Source: Acanthochlamys bracteata
Lineage: Eukaryota; Streptophyta; Magnoliopsida; Pandanales; Velloziaceae
Reading direction: 5' to 3'
DNA: 64,000 bases
NCBI GenBank assembly: GCA_019914995.1
Contig: CM034127.1
Span: forward strand, 5,270,001-5,334,000
A program made the position numbers and the translations under genes. The notes beneath the pieces are model-generated. The model was given only the letters and a program-made list of their open reading frames with translations, was not told the origin of the DNA and did no database searches. This document shows, one piece after another, positions 36,980 to 52,300 of this stretch (position 1 is its first letter; each line of letters starts with the position of its first letter).

Positions 36980-37759
36980 ATGGGTTTTCTTGATGCAGTT
37001 GCTGACAGGTTTTACTTAGCCCCTTTCACTCCTGGACGCAGCCTCAGACCCAAACAGCTTCAGGTATAATTAATTTCTTTCTATATTGTTGTGGTTTGTT
37101 TTCTTATGACGTATACCATAAAGTTTCAGTTTTTGTTTTCATGCATGCTTTAGATTGATTATCTAAACCTTTCATATTAGGTATAGCTGTAAACCTGTGC
37201 TCTGTTATATTTCAATCAGTTCTTTTTGAGGAAACCGTTCGTTCTTTAATTTCTATAGTTTCAGAGTGCGGTGTCTCACTGCTATGCTTCCTTTTGGTCG
37301 CAGACTGTGGAGATAAAGGTGCGTATGGACTGTGAAGGCTGCGAGAGGAAAGTAAGAAAATCTGTTGAAGGCATGAGAGGTACAACTTCAATATAGTCTA
37401 CAGGTTAATTTGTTAATTAGATACGTGACTCTATATTAAACGTTGCAGGAGTGACAATGGTAGAGGTAGAACCAAAGAAGAACAAACTAACAGTGACGGG
37501 CTACGTTGATCCGAAGAAAGTATTGAAGAGAGTTATAAGGAGAACAGGGAAGATGGCGATATTCTGGCCGTACATTCCGGCGGAGCTCGTGCCGCATCCT
37601 TACGTGGCCGGAGCATACGACAAGAAAGCTCCTCCTGGATATGTTAGGAATGTTGTTGATGATCCTAAGCTTGCACCGCTTGTTAGAGCTAATTCTACAG
37701 AGGAGAGGTTCACTACTGCCTTTAGTGATGACAATCCAAATGCTTGTTCCATTATGTAA
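36980..37759 (+). CDS. HIPP: Heavy-metal-associated isoprenylated plant protein (HIPP) A
   Basis: Three exons (36980-37063, 37304-37379, 37449-37759) encode 156 residues. One heavy-metal-associated (HMA) domain covers about residues 29-92, with the metal-binding MDCEGC motif (Cys38, Cys41) and VEVEPKKNKLTVTGYVDPKKVL. The tail has the HIPP signature AYDKKAPPGYVRNVV and ends in CSIM, a CaaX box for isoprenylation at Cys153, so the protein should be lipid-anchored. HIPPs bind metal ions such as Cd, Zn or Cu and act in metal homeostasis and stress (family knowledge). The sequence is closest to the single-HMA HIPP20-27 group. The N-terminus MGFLDAVADRF matches the usual MGxxDxxS start. A second copy lies 1.5 kb downstream in the same orientation with exons 2 and 3 of identical length. 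Confidence 0.93.
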
Positions 37760-39284
37760 AACTTAGCTAGATAGATCAATAGTTCTTCCGGTAGAATTGT
37801 TAGAAAATTTCTTTCTTTCGTTTGTTCTTACTTCCTCTTTTGTACATACATATATCTAATAAGTCATACTTTGGGTATGTTAGATTTGAATATAGAACTT
37901 CACTGCTGCAAAAAATAAACTGCAAAACAGAGCTATGTCATATGTAGTGCTACATAGCTGAAGTTGTATATGATTTATATAAATTTTTTTTTTAGTTTTT
38001 CTCACTGTGTAAATAGATGATAATAACATAAAACAAGAAACAGAACTTGACAATTCTTATTTTGATATATGAATTCTGCCAAATTTCTCTCAAAAAATCT
38101 TTGTCTAACATCTTGTTGTTACGTATATAACCATAACAATTTCAATTTGTTAATAAAAACCCCTTCTTCAGAAATTTACTTCGTAAAGTGTTAAATATTT
38201 TCAAAATGGAAAAAGTCGTAAAGTTGACATCAGAATTAAGGATCTCAATCAATTAAATAGTATTTTATTCTATATCTATTCAAAGCGGTTTTTTTTTAAA
38301 GTACTAAACAAAATTTAAATATCTTTCAGTTAATTTTTAATTATTGTTGAATCCTGGTAATAATCTTGCATTCCGTTTTGAAACTCGATAAGAAAATATA
38401 ATCAAAAAGTTATTTTTTTGAATTTCTATTATATATTTAACATTTTGTAAGCATTGAATTTTAACTCCAATAAATGTAATAACCTTGAAAAGTGAGCAAA
38501 AGCACATAAAAAAAGCAAGCTAATTCAAAACTTTTGGTTGCAAATAATACAAGAGATTTAGGAAACATCTGACACTACATTTTCTAACTTATTTATTTTC
38601 CTAAATTTTTAGTTTTCAAAAAATATTATATTAATTAATTTTTTTAAAATTTTAAAATATTGATATTACTAAATTATTGTAGTATAACTTTTATTTAAAT
38701 GTGTTTCGAAAATTTTTAAAGAAATTTTTCTCATAAAAAATTTGCTTTCTAGTCGAACCAAAACGGACCTGTAGAATTTAAAATAAAGCAAAGCAAAGCA
38801 AAAGCTTTTGCATACTTTTTTTGTTTGCAATTTTCTGCTCTAAGACCGATAAAAATGTCGGACTGGTTGTTGGAACATGTACCTACTGACACAACAGAGT
38901 CGGTGCATTTTATAAAATTAACACCAGACACAAACAGTAATATCTCTTCTCTTCATGTGAGCTACATATATTTTTAAATAAAAACATTTTCATGGGTGTA
39001 CTAGTAGTACTCGGCAACAACATCAATGACAATCTTTTATCGAGAATATATAAATTAGGATCCACACCTTCCCAGTTACTTCAATTTCTGTTGTTTCTTT
39101 TACTTTTTGTATTTGGGTAATTAATACTACTTAAATATATATCCTGTGCAGCTAGCCACTACTGAAGTACTACTACTTATTGCAAGGGCCATTAGATCTT
39201 CATCAAAGTAGCCGAGCAGCAACTGCAGCACAGCAGCAAAGAACTAGAAAAAGAGCCACAGAGGCAAGGAGATTAAAAGAAGAA
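37760..39284. other. Spacer between HIPP genes
   Basis: It holds the 3' UTR of HIPP A and then AT-rich DNA; 39040-39284 probably contains the promoter and leader of HIPP B. The 38931-38749 (-) open frame is unconvincing. No gene seen. Confidence 0.5.
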
Positions 39285-40867
39285 ATGGGTTTTATGGATC
39301 ATGTCTCTAACCTTTGCTCATTCTGCGGATCTTCACACAATCGCAATAAAAAACAGCTACAGGTTAGTGATAATCATATTAATGATAATCATATGATTAG
39401 TTAAATGTTTTGTTAATCTTGGTGTACTTACCTTCTTCCTGAAATAAGCTCCGTTATTAACTGCTTGCTCTGGTTTTAGATCAAATCTGACCAGGTTCTT
39501 ATTTTTATCTTCTTGAGTACTTCATGCTCTGAACCTCTTTATAACATATTTTTTGGTTTTATATGATCGCATCTGTGTATCTTGATAGCATGAATCCTTT
39601 ATCATTCAGGTTTTTCATATGGGTGAAGAGAAAAATTGTCATTTTAAGTTAGTTTATGATAAGCAGGGAGTAAAGAAGAACTTGTAGTTAAACAAATTTG
39701 TGTTCTGAGGATGATGCTTAACTTGATTTGTTTGCAGACTGTGGAGATAAAGGTGAGAATGGACTGTGAAGGCTGTGAGAGAAAAGTTAAGAAAGCTGTG
39801 GAAGACATGGATGGTAACTTTCATTTACCAGATACAGTTTTCGTTTGAATGGTTACGAACTCCATCAATTATTGACCTGATAATACTATCAGTAGCTAGG
39901 CCATCCAAATTAGGGAAGGCAATATGGGTTCATAGATCGGTTCTGGATCGATTTATATAATAATCGGATCAAAAATATTCAATCCTAACTCGATCTGTTT
40001 ATTTATATGGGTCAAAATTATTAACCCTAATTCAATCTATTTATAACCGGATCAAACTCGGATCGATCCATTTAATAATTAAATTATTAAATAAAAATTA
40101 TAAATATTAATTTTTAATAATAATATATCAAAATTATTAATTATGATGTATTTAAAAAAAAATATTAATTTTGACAAATTTATAAATTAAATAAATATTA
40201 GTTAAAATTAAGATAAATTAAAAAAATATATATATATAAATTAAATTTAAATTTTTTGCTATTTTTTTAATTTTTAAGTAATATATACTATATAAATAGT
40301 TAAACGGGTCATTTTCGGATCGACTCGAATCCGATCCGAATCCGTTTAAAATTTTCCGCCGATCCGAAATCGACCCAAACCCATCTAAAGCTTGATCCGA
40401 ATCCGATCTTTTCGGGTCGGATTGATTTTTGCCACCCCTAATCCAAACCGCTTGCTAGTTTTAATGGATTTGATCATGACAACTAACCTAACAATTTTGA
40501 TATTTGCTCTACTTGATTCCTTATGTTGGTTGTCAACTATGCGCATATGTGAAAAGGAGTGGACCAAGTAGAGGTAGAAAGGAAGCAGAACAAGTTAACG
40601 GTGACCGGATACATAGAGCCAAAGAAGGTTTTACGGCGAGTGCGTTGGAAGACAGGCAAGAAAGCAGATCTATGGCCATACGTTCCCTATGATGTAGTTG
40701 CTCACCCTTACGCACCGGGTGCCTACGACAAGAAAGCACCGCCTGGCTATGTTCGCAATGTTGTTGATGACCCTGCAATGTCATCACTTGTTCGGGCTAG
40801 CTCAACAGAAGTAAAGTACACCACTGCATTCAGTGATGAGAACCCCAACAACTGCAGTGTGATGTAA
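39285..40867 (+). CDS. HIPP: Heavy-metal-associated isoprenylated plant protein (HIPP) B
   Basis: Three exons (39285-39362, 39738-39813, 40557-40867) encode 154 residues. The HMA domain has MDCEGC (Cys36, Cys39), then VEVERKQNKLTVTGYIEPKK, the conserved AYDKKAPPGYVRNVV tail and a CSVM CaaX box (Cys151). The start MGFMDHVSNLCSFCGS fits the HIPP N-terminus; the frame is open further upstream without another ATG. Exon 2 (76 nt) and exon 3 (311 nt) equal those of HIPP A, showing tandem duplication. Intron 2 has swollen to 743 bases because a hAT-type transposon inserted. The exon 3 acceptor (GTGAAAAG) is weak for a plant intron, with little pyrimidine before it, possibly because of that insertion, so splicing here should be checked. 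The likely role is a membrane-anchored metal chaperone, as for HIPP A. Confidence 0.9.
39911..40440. mobile_element. hAT-type non-autonomous transposon in HIPP B intron 2
   Basis: The left end TAGGGAAGGCAATATGGG and the inverted right end TAGGGGTGGCAAAAATC form terminal inverted repeats. Direct 8-base flanks ATCCAAAT (39903-39910) and ATCCAAAC (40441-40448) fit the hAT target-site duplication. Inner ends are rich in GATCGG and CGGATC words and the middle is A/T-only. It is 530 bases, has no coding capacity, and is probably fairly young because the flanks differ at one base. Confidence 0.78.
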
Positions 40868-41227
40868 ACTTATAAACTTAGGATTGCTTGCGTTAGTATT
40901 GCGACGAGTTGCACGAATGGGATGGGAGTATGTATACTGTTTGGACTAGCTTGGGAATTCGTTATGCTTTGGATAAATCGGTCTACAATATTAGAATCTA
41001 GAAAAGACATGTTCGTACAATCCCGGCTTCTATGTAAGTGGAACATCCGTACAACCCAGGCTTTTATTGAATACAATGGTATCGAAGAGTTTCTATAGAA
41101 ATCTTAACAGATATATTCCTAAGCAACAGTCATTAAAGTTGAAAGCAATAGTCTAGGAAAGAGGCTAGTGTCACCAATATTGTACAGCGTATAATAGGCA
41201 ACACATTCACAACTTTTTCTCTTTAGA

Positions 41228-41484
41228 GGCGTTTGAAATTGCTTATGAAAAAAAATTTTTATAAAATAAAAAATATTTTTATTTTTTTTAAAAAATAAAC
41301 TTTATTTTTTTACTTTAAAAAAAATAATTAAAATATATAATAAAAAAATCTCACTCCGTAAAATTTTTCTACACTTTCTAAATTTTTAAATAAATTTTTT
41401 ATATACTTATAAAATATGTATTAAAAAACGTAAAATAAAAAAAATTTATGAAAAATTGATAAGCAACTTTTCAAACGCACTTCC
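41228..41484. mobile_element. AT-rich TIR element, copy 7 (well preserved)
   Basis: The left GGCGTTTGAAATTGCTTATG and inverted right GTGCGTTTGAAAAGTTGCTT agree at most positions. A/T-only sequence lies between. It sits in the short spacer between the convergent HIPP B and PGES2 genes. Confidence 0.65.
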
Positions 41485-41793
41485 AAACAGCCCCTTTATA
41501 GAAAAAACTGACGTGTCTAACAAAGCATCTTTAATTTCGTTCTCAACATTCAGTCATAAGAAACTTTTATTGATTGAAGAATCACGAGAAAACTGTTATG
41601 TAGATAAGGGCCATCTTTTAGCTGACAAAACATAAGGGCCTAGCCAGATACTTTGATGGAATAATCTCCTAGAACTAATCAACCAGTTGGCTACTGCCAG
41701 CAACAAAATTTGAAAGAGCATCTCTTCAAAATCTCGAACCTCCACATGCATACAAATATTAGTAGCTTGTAATAACAAAGACACGTGAGTGTA

Positions 41794-44658
<2,865 letters not shown>

Positions 44659-44821
44659 GACTGCCGGAATCAGGAAAAACTAGCGAAGGAGAAAATGAGA
44701 AAGAAATAAGTGAGAAATCTCTGATCAGCGGTGTTGGGGGTTTTTCATTTTTGTTGTTTGTTAAAATCTCAATTTGGTTAGACTCGAGTCTGATTTGAAA
44801 TGTTAGTTTTGGAATTTGCAT

Positions 44822-47800
44822 TGAGTCAAGAACTAACCAACACGTTTCCCTCTTTTTTGTTGTGTTCTTTTTTTAACGGCCAATGTATTAACACGACAAC
44901 TTTAATCATTCATGGATGAAAAATCTCATGGAACTGGAAGTAATAATTCTCTCAAGTAAATAATTGTTATAGTATGTTTAGATATAAATTTTTGAAACTA
45001 GGTTTATATATTTCATTAATTTTGAAATGTACAAATATAAATTAAGAAAGATTATGAATTTTTATTATTACAAAATTGAAGTTATTATTGTAAAGTTGAT
45101 AGTCTACGAGTTTTAAAAAGTTGTGGCTTATCTTAGGACGCTTGGGAGCCAGTGACACCACATAATTTTATAAAACCTTTTCTCGCGTTCACCATTCTAA
45201 TCTCAGGTCTCAATTAGAGTTGCTAAACAAAATTTAAAATATTTACTATAAATTCTTCAGAAAAAAAATTTGTTATTTTTTAAATTTAAGAAATTATATG
45301 TAACGATTATATAATATACAATTTATTCAAATTTTTTCATACTTAGAAAGAATCTAAAGCCTTTTTCTTTGGAAAAAATTAGTGGGATCGTGTTCCGAAA
45401 ATTGAGAGTATTTTTTAAAAATATTTTTTTTTAAAATATGAAATTTTTATTCTATTTTGAATAAATAAATTTTATTATTTTTATCTAAAACTAATAATAA
45501 AAATAAGTAATAAAAAACTCTTATTATGTAGAATTTTTTAATATTTTTTAAATTTTTAAATAAATTTTGTGAATATTGTAGAAAATTTATTAAATAATAT
45601 GAAATAAAAATTAAAAATTTTATTTACTATAATATATAAAATTGAAAAATTAAAAATATGAAATACAAAATTGAAATTAATTAATAATAAAATTAGTTAA
45701 TAATATTGTCAAAGCTCATGGGGGCGTATCCGATATGTTCCAAATTTGAGCCAAGCCTTTGGTCGATCAGGGAGAGAGGAACGTTTTGCCAAACGCACTC
45801 ATAATGCATCACATACATGACCTAAGTCATGGTTGCATAAACTTTATATGCATTTCTATAAATTCACCAAAAACATGTAAAATGCAAATTAAAAGCTACA
45901 TAAAAGTTTTATATGATTACAAACTTATCTGAATTATTTTAATCCAAATTATGAAGTATGAACTACTCAAGCTCATCAAATTATTTCAGAATGCCCAAAA
46001 ATTGTGACTATGATAAAAGGTTAATTTTGAGATAGTCCATCTCCACCACCACCGGTAGATTACTATCCGGACTGGCCAAAAGCATATCACTCCTGTAGAT
46101 AATAGTATACGATGGGTGTGTTTGAGAATAGCTTTTTGAAACGAAAAATAATTTTAATATATTTTGATAAATGAGCTTACTATTTTGATACAATAATAAT
46201 AATAAATAATAAGAAATTCTTAGTACGATAAAAATTTTTATATTTTTTAAAATTTTAAAAATTTTATAAAATATTATAAAAATTTTATTAAAAAATTAAA
46301 AATTAAAAATTTATTTTTTTGAAACGTGTTGGCAAACGCTTCAAGAAAAATAAAAAATCTACATTTAATATCCATCTTTTTCCAATTCTACGGTCCATAA
46401 TAACATTTTAACTTAAAAAAAAGGAGGACATCTTGGGAGAGCAGTTGAAACGCTATTTTTTAATTTTTTTTTATTTTATATTTTGTAATATATATTTTAT
46501 AAATATATAGAAAATTTATTTAAAAATTTAGAAAGAATAAAAAAATTTTACGGAATAATATTTTTTATTATATATTTTTATTATAATTTTAAAAATAAAA
46601 ATAATAAAACTTATTTAAAAATAAAAATAAAAATATCTTTTATTTAAAAAAATTTTATTTTATAATTATTCTTAAATTTAAGAGTTAGATCATATATGCA
46701 CTTTGCAAGCGTCATCTAATACGCTTATTAAATTGAAACGAGTATACTCTATGGGGTATCTATTTATTTTATTGTCTCGTCTCGTCTCGTATGTTTCATT
46801 TATGGGATAAAATATATAAAAGGTGTGTCCTTTTCACAATAGGTTACTTCTACGATGTGATTTTTCAAAAATAAATTATTCTGAAATAATATAGAAAGGT
46901 ATTCCAAAAGATAACTTTTTTTAGACAAAAAAGCTCATCCAAAATTTGAGTGGTCCGTAGAAAAAGGCTGTAAAAGTGGGTGCATGAGACTGTAGAAATA
47001 GTTCTAGGTGCTACATTGGAAAAGTTTATGGGGTGCTTTTATTTCAAAACAACTCTTATTTTTAAATAAATTTTTATAATATTTTATATAAAATTTTAAA
47101 TTAAAAAATACAAAAAAATTAAGATGGTCTCGTGCCCGAACAAATCTAAACATTCTGTCTCTTAGATATTTAGGACCTTGTACATATGAATTACCTTGCG
47201 TCCAACTACCGTATCCCTTCCGGCATCTCACGGTTGATTTATGAATAATTTTGTACTGAACTATATAGCTTTTTAGAAGTGCTTAAAATAAGAATATTTT
47301 CTAAATCAAAATTTATTTTTGAGAAATAAATTTATTTTTTTATCTAAAATAAATAATAATATATAAAAATTTTATCACGTACAATTTATATATGCTCTAA
47401 TTTTTTAATTTTTAAAATACTATAAAAAATTATTTAAAAATAAAATTATAAAATAAAATAAAAATTTTTGCCAAACCACACCAACCTATTTATTTTGTAT
47501 TATTTTATTGATCTAAGTGGGAGGGTGATTGAGATGTCAAATGGATGGATAGAATTGGTCTCTGACATAATTTTAGAGTACAATTAATCTAAAATATTTG
47601 ATCTCAACTCCAATAATCTTATCCTCCTTTTTCCATTCTAACAAATTTTTGTTGGCATGATTTGAATTCGGTAACAATTTAATTTCTCAATACATCGTTT
47701 CAAAATCAGCTGCGGAAGCAGTAGTCAATATATAGTTTAGGTTTTGTGGATTTGAAACAAATTAAAGTCGAAAGCTCCGTCAAATAGAATACGCAAAGGT

Positions 47801-48600
47801 ATAGAGCATCATAATTTGTATAAGTATCTGTTATGCATCTTAGCCATTATCTTTTTCTAGGTAACAAAAAGTGAATTAGGTATATGCAGAATCTTTTGGA
47901 AGTCTAGAACTTGGATTGAAAGGCCTATACCTTATTTTCCATAGATTGTTAGGAGGAAAATAGTAAGATCATAACTATGTGGTTAAAGCTGTAGCGTTGA
48001 TGATATTATGGTACCATTCTTCCAATTGATGGTATGAAATTTCAGAAACTGTGCAAGGTTTATGGTGGGCGGCTGACATGACTGCGCCCACTTTGTAACG
48101 CCATTGCTAGGGGAGGTGAACCATATTCGTCATCTTGTTATCTCAACTCAAGATCATCTCATCATCTTCGTCACTACAGATTCTTAATCATTCGATACTT
48201 CCAGGGCCACTCTGCTGATGATGAACGGAGCTTGTTGAGAGTACAAATTCCAAGCAACACTGATTATCTAAAACGAAGAAGTTATTCATCTGCTAGTTAG
48301 GTGCTGTGAGATTCAGTATGGACTACATTACAATCCAGATTAATAACTATAACTGCCCCTTAATTTGTAAAAATTAATACATGTTTGGCATTCCATTGAG
48401 CCTATATCAGACAGACGTTAGCATTTTGTATGTGGCTTGCCACTCCTAAGCTTCAAAATCGCGATCCCTCTTTTCTGCACATATATGAATTCCATGCGGT
48501 ATGCAATTTGCCATTACCACCTACAGAAAAGACGGACATTATTTTCAAGCTCACTGATCATGAAATGAGATAGAAACCACACAAAAATAGAATGATAGGT
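44822..48600. other. 3.8-kb AT-rich interval with TIR elements
   Basis: No gene is recognisable. A/T-rich family segments occur near 45395-45640, 46113-46345, 46430-46690 and 47265-47485, several ending in GTTTG or CAAAC words. The 47500-48600 part is less AT-rich and may include distal 3' sequence of the LARP gene, but I find no coding frame. Confidence 0.45.
46113..46345. mobile_element. AT-rich TIR element, copy 8
   Basis: The left GGTGTGTTTGAGAATAGC and right GTGTTGGCAAACGCTTC enclose A/T runs in the pattern of the dispersed family. Confidence 0.5.
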
Positions 48601-49358
48601 ACAGCAACGCAGAGTATCTCCTTTTACTTCCAATATCAGACCAGAACGAAAACCTTACCTAGCCGATAATATGGCCTCTGTTTTCACCGCAAAAACTGTT
48701 CACCCTTCATAGCTTGATCAAGCAGTTACCCTCTTCGTCTTAGATTGAACTAACCTGTCTATATCAACTAGAAGTACTGCAACCAGAAAAAGAAAGTTGC
48801 TTGCAAATAACAAAGGCATTCAATAATTGAACCGCTAATGGAACTTTAAAGGCATATTATGCCTTGTGCAAAAAGAAACTGCAAAAACGAAAAGAAATTT
48901 CTTTGCCAGTCTAGACAATGTACCAATTTCTAAAACAAAAGCAAAAATGTATATGTTAAGTGATGTTGAAGAGCAATGTCTAACTTCCGAAACAAAAGAA
49001 AATGTAACTCATCCATAAGTCCAAAGTGATCAGGACCTCCACTTTAAGCAAGCACCCAAAAAAATAGCTATTCACAACCACAACAAGAATACGAAATGAT
49101 GGTAATTTACAAATCCATGGATTCAACATAATATAGATAACATTGAAAACATATCAAGACAGGTTTCACCAAAGAAAACTAATATCCACCAAACTAATTT
49201 CGATCGCATCGACCAATAGCAGTATTAACTCCAGCAATGCTGATAATACTGAAGTGTACTATGTAGCATCTCTTAGTCTCATTTTATTACCCAAACACTT
49301 GTTCCCTACAATTATTCCTCAGGAAAGCCCTGATATTCCATGTTCACAGCATCAAACC

Positions 49359-52300
49359 TCAAAAGGTACCACTTCTGACCAAGCTTATTGTGGACTTGGC
49401 AGGTACTGACTCAATGTGATTGCCAGATGAAGATCTGCGTATTACTTGGGCATTGTTGAAGTTTGTGCTTCCCTCCAATCCAATACCATTGAGGTGAGAT
49501 GATACAGTAGGGATAATTGGTATTTCAGAAGATTGAGAACAAGCACCATCAATATGCTTCGACTGAGGCAATAACCAATAGTTCCAGTCATTCCGCTTCC
49601 TTATTCTATTACCCTGAATCCAAAGGGAGCTAGAGATGAACAACAAGATCACTTGCAATTAAGTAAACAGAGAGTTTGCATGACAGGTACATAGCTATTT
49701 CAAGAGTATCACTGTCATATTCTAGACACCAAAGTTTAGGAACATCCGTTCTATCATTTACCTGTACTTCAACTACTTTTGAAAAACGAACAGTATCCAG
49801 TATATACTGTTCACTGTTTGTTAGTTCCTTGACCTAGGGAAAAAACAAGAAAATGTCAAATTCATATTGACAGGAATTCAAGCAATTTTGTCTTTACAGG
49901 CCTATATCACCAACAACCTATATTAGTTAAACATCTCCATCAGCAAAAGAAAAACAAACAAAAAACAAGTATTGAAACCACATGATAACTCCTGGATCTG
50001 CAAACTTATCCTAATAACAAGTTCTAATTTACCATTTGCTTGTAAAAAGAATCAATATCAACATTATTGTCAAAATTAGCCAAAGCACATGAAAAGACCT
50101 GCAGAATCGAACCCCCCAGAGACTACCAAAATTCCTGAAATATGTGGCTGGGATAACATTATCATTCCCCCAAAAATGTATAGGCAGATACAGTTTATAA
50201 AAACCTCAACAATTAGCTAGATTTTTTACTAACAATGATCAAGTGAACGATCATTTTAAACCAGGTAGCTCCAACACCTCCCAAATACTTTGCTCAAGTG
50301 CAAGAAATACATCTATCAAGTACAATAAGGAATGACCATCCACATGGCCTAAGATAAATTTCAAGTAGAACATTCTTCCCTTTCTCCAATAATTAATTGC
50401 ACTTGAAAAAGAAGTTAAAATAATTTGAAAACAGAGTTATTTTAGTTTAGGGAACAAAAAAACATCTTGAATGCTAAAAAATATAGACTTTACCAACAAT
50501 GGACAACTGAATGATCATTTTAAACCACGCTGCTCCAACACCTCCAAAATACTTTGATCAACTTCAAGAGATATATTCATCAAGTACAAGAAGAATGCCC
50601 CATCCATTTGGCCTAAAGCTAAATTTTAAGAATCAAGATGATGAAAGGCTTGACAAGTAATCAGTATATTAATTTTAGGCAGAACCATAAGTAACAAAAA
50701 TTCATAAATGACGTATATGCTTCTCCACTCAACAAAAGCCAACATAAACTGTACTACATTAACAACTTTACAAGGAATAAAGCACCTCCACCAAATGGAA
50801 TTTACTTGCTGAAGGATGCTTTTAAAATTATTATCTCAGTTTTTATAGGATTTCAAATAGATTCAATTGTATCATTTGATTTTGCCGACCATAACCTACC
50901 ACTCCACATCTAGAATACAGATTGGACCACAAGAAGAGCAAAGATTCTCATACTATCAGCTCCAAAAGATTAAGGATGGTAATATATGACCCGACCAAAA
51001 ATTTAATCTGAAACTGACTCATTTAATTTGGATTAGGATTAAAAATTTTGACCTATATACATATATGGATTAGATTAGAGTTGATCGAATTTGATCCGAT
51101 TATTAAATGGGTCAACTCGGGTCGATCTGAAATTAATCCACCAATCCGAATTGCTATCTTGAAAAGAACAACTCTTTCCTGATTTTTTCTTACTGTATAA
51201 TAAAATTTTGACAACAAAATATCGATAATAATAATTTATAAAATATTAAATTATATTGTACTTATAATTAATTATTTACTTTAATAACTTAGTAAAATAG
51301 TGTAAGATAAGAATTACAATATTATCGAAAGTATTGCCATGTATGTGTTTCATTAATGCGAACTTGAATTTTGTATAAAAATTCTTATCAAAATTTTGTC
51401 AACTAGCTATATTTATCAAAATATTTATCGAAAAATATTACTATATATTTATAATCATAAAAATTTCAGCTGTCGCCACATACTTTCAAAAAATAAGAAT
51501 AAAAAATTTTCTTGAAACATTTGAAGGACCGATGAATATACTAAAAAAATGCACCTGATGGACACTCACCATATCTATTCACAAAGAACATCCGACATTC
51601 ATTTTGACTAATCTTATAGTTTCGCTCAAACTTAAAAGTGTAAAAAAATTTTATCCGTATATTAAATAGGTCAACCTAAATTTGACCTAATTATTAAACA
51701 AGTTAGTTAGGGTTAACAATTTTGATCCGTATAAATTCATAGGTTGGGTTAGGGATAACGAATTTAACCTGATTATTAAATAGATCGATCCGAAACAGAC
51801 CAATCAACCCAAATTGCCACTCCTACAAAAAGTCAGTTATAGCCTTTTTTTGTTACAATACATAACTTCTCCCTTTCATGAAACTGAAAATCACATATCA
51901 CTAATCTGTTCATCATAGCCATATGAAACTCCCATGAAAAACCCTACAGATTCTACTTCAAAAAAATTTTGGATCATACCATTTAAAGGAAAGCAACTAT
52001 GTCTAAATCATACCATTTAAGGAGAAACCATCATTCTGTGATTGTGCAATTCTAACAAATGCGGGACCAGCGAAATAAAATGCTTCTAGTTTGCACTTTT
52101 GTAATGCTAGTAACATACTATGCAAGACTAGTTACTAATAACTACATTAGAACTTTAGAACTTCGATCCAATCAATGAAGTAACACTATATGAATAAACC
52201 AAAAGCATATCATCACTCACCAACTTTGGTAATTAAAACATATAACTCAAGAGTACCCTAAAAAGTTTTAATGCATATTAACCAAAGGAAAGAAAATCCT

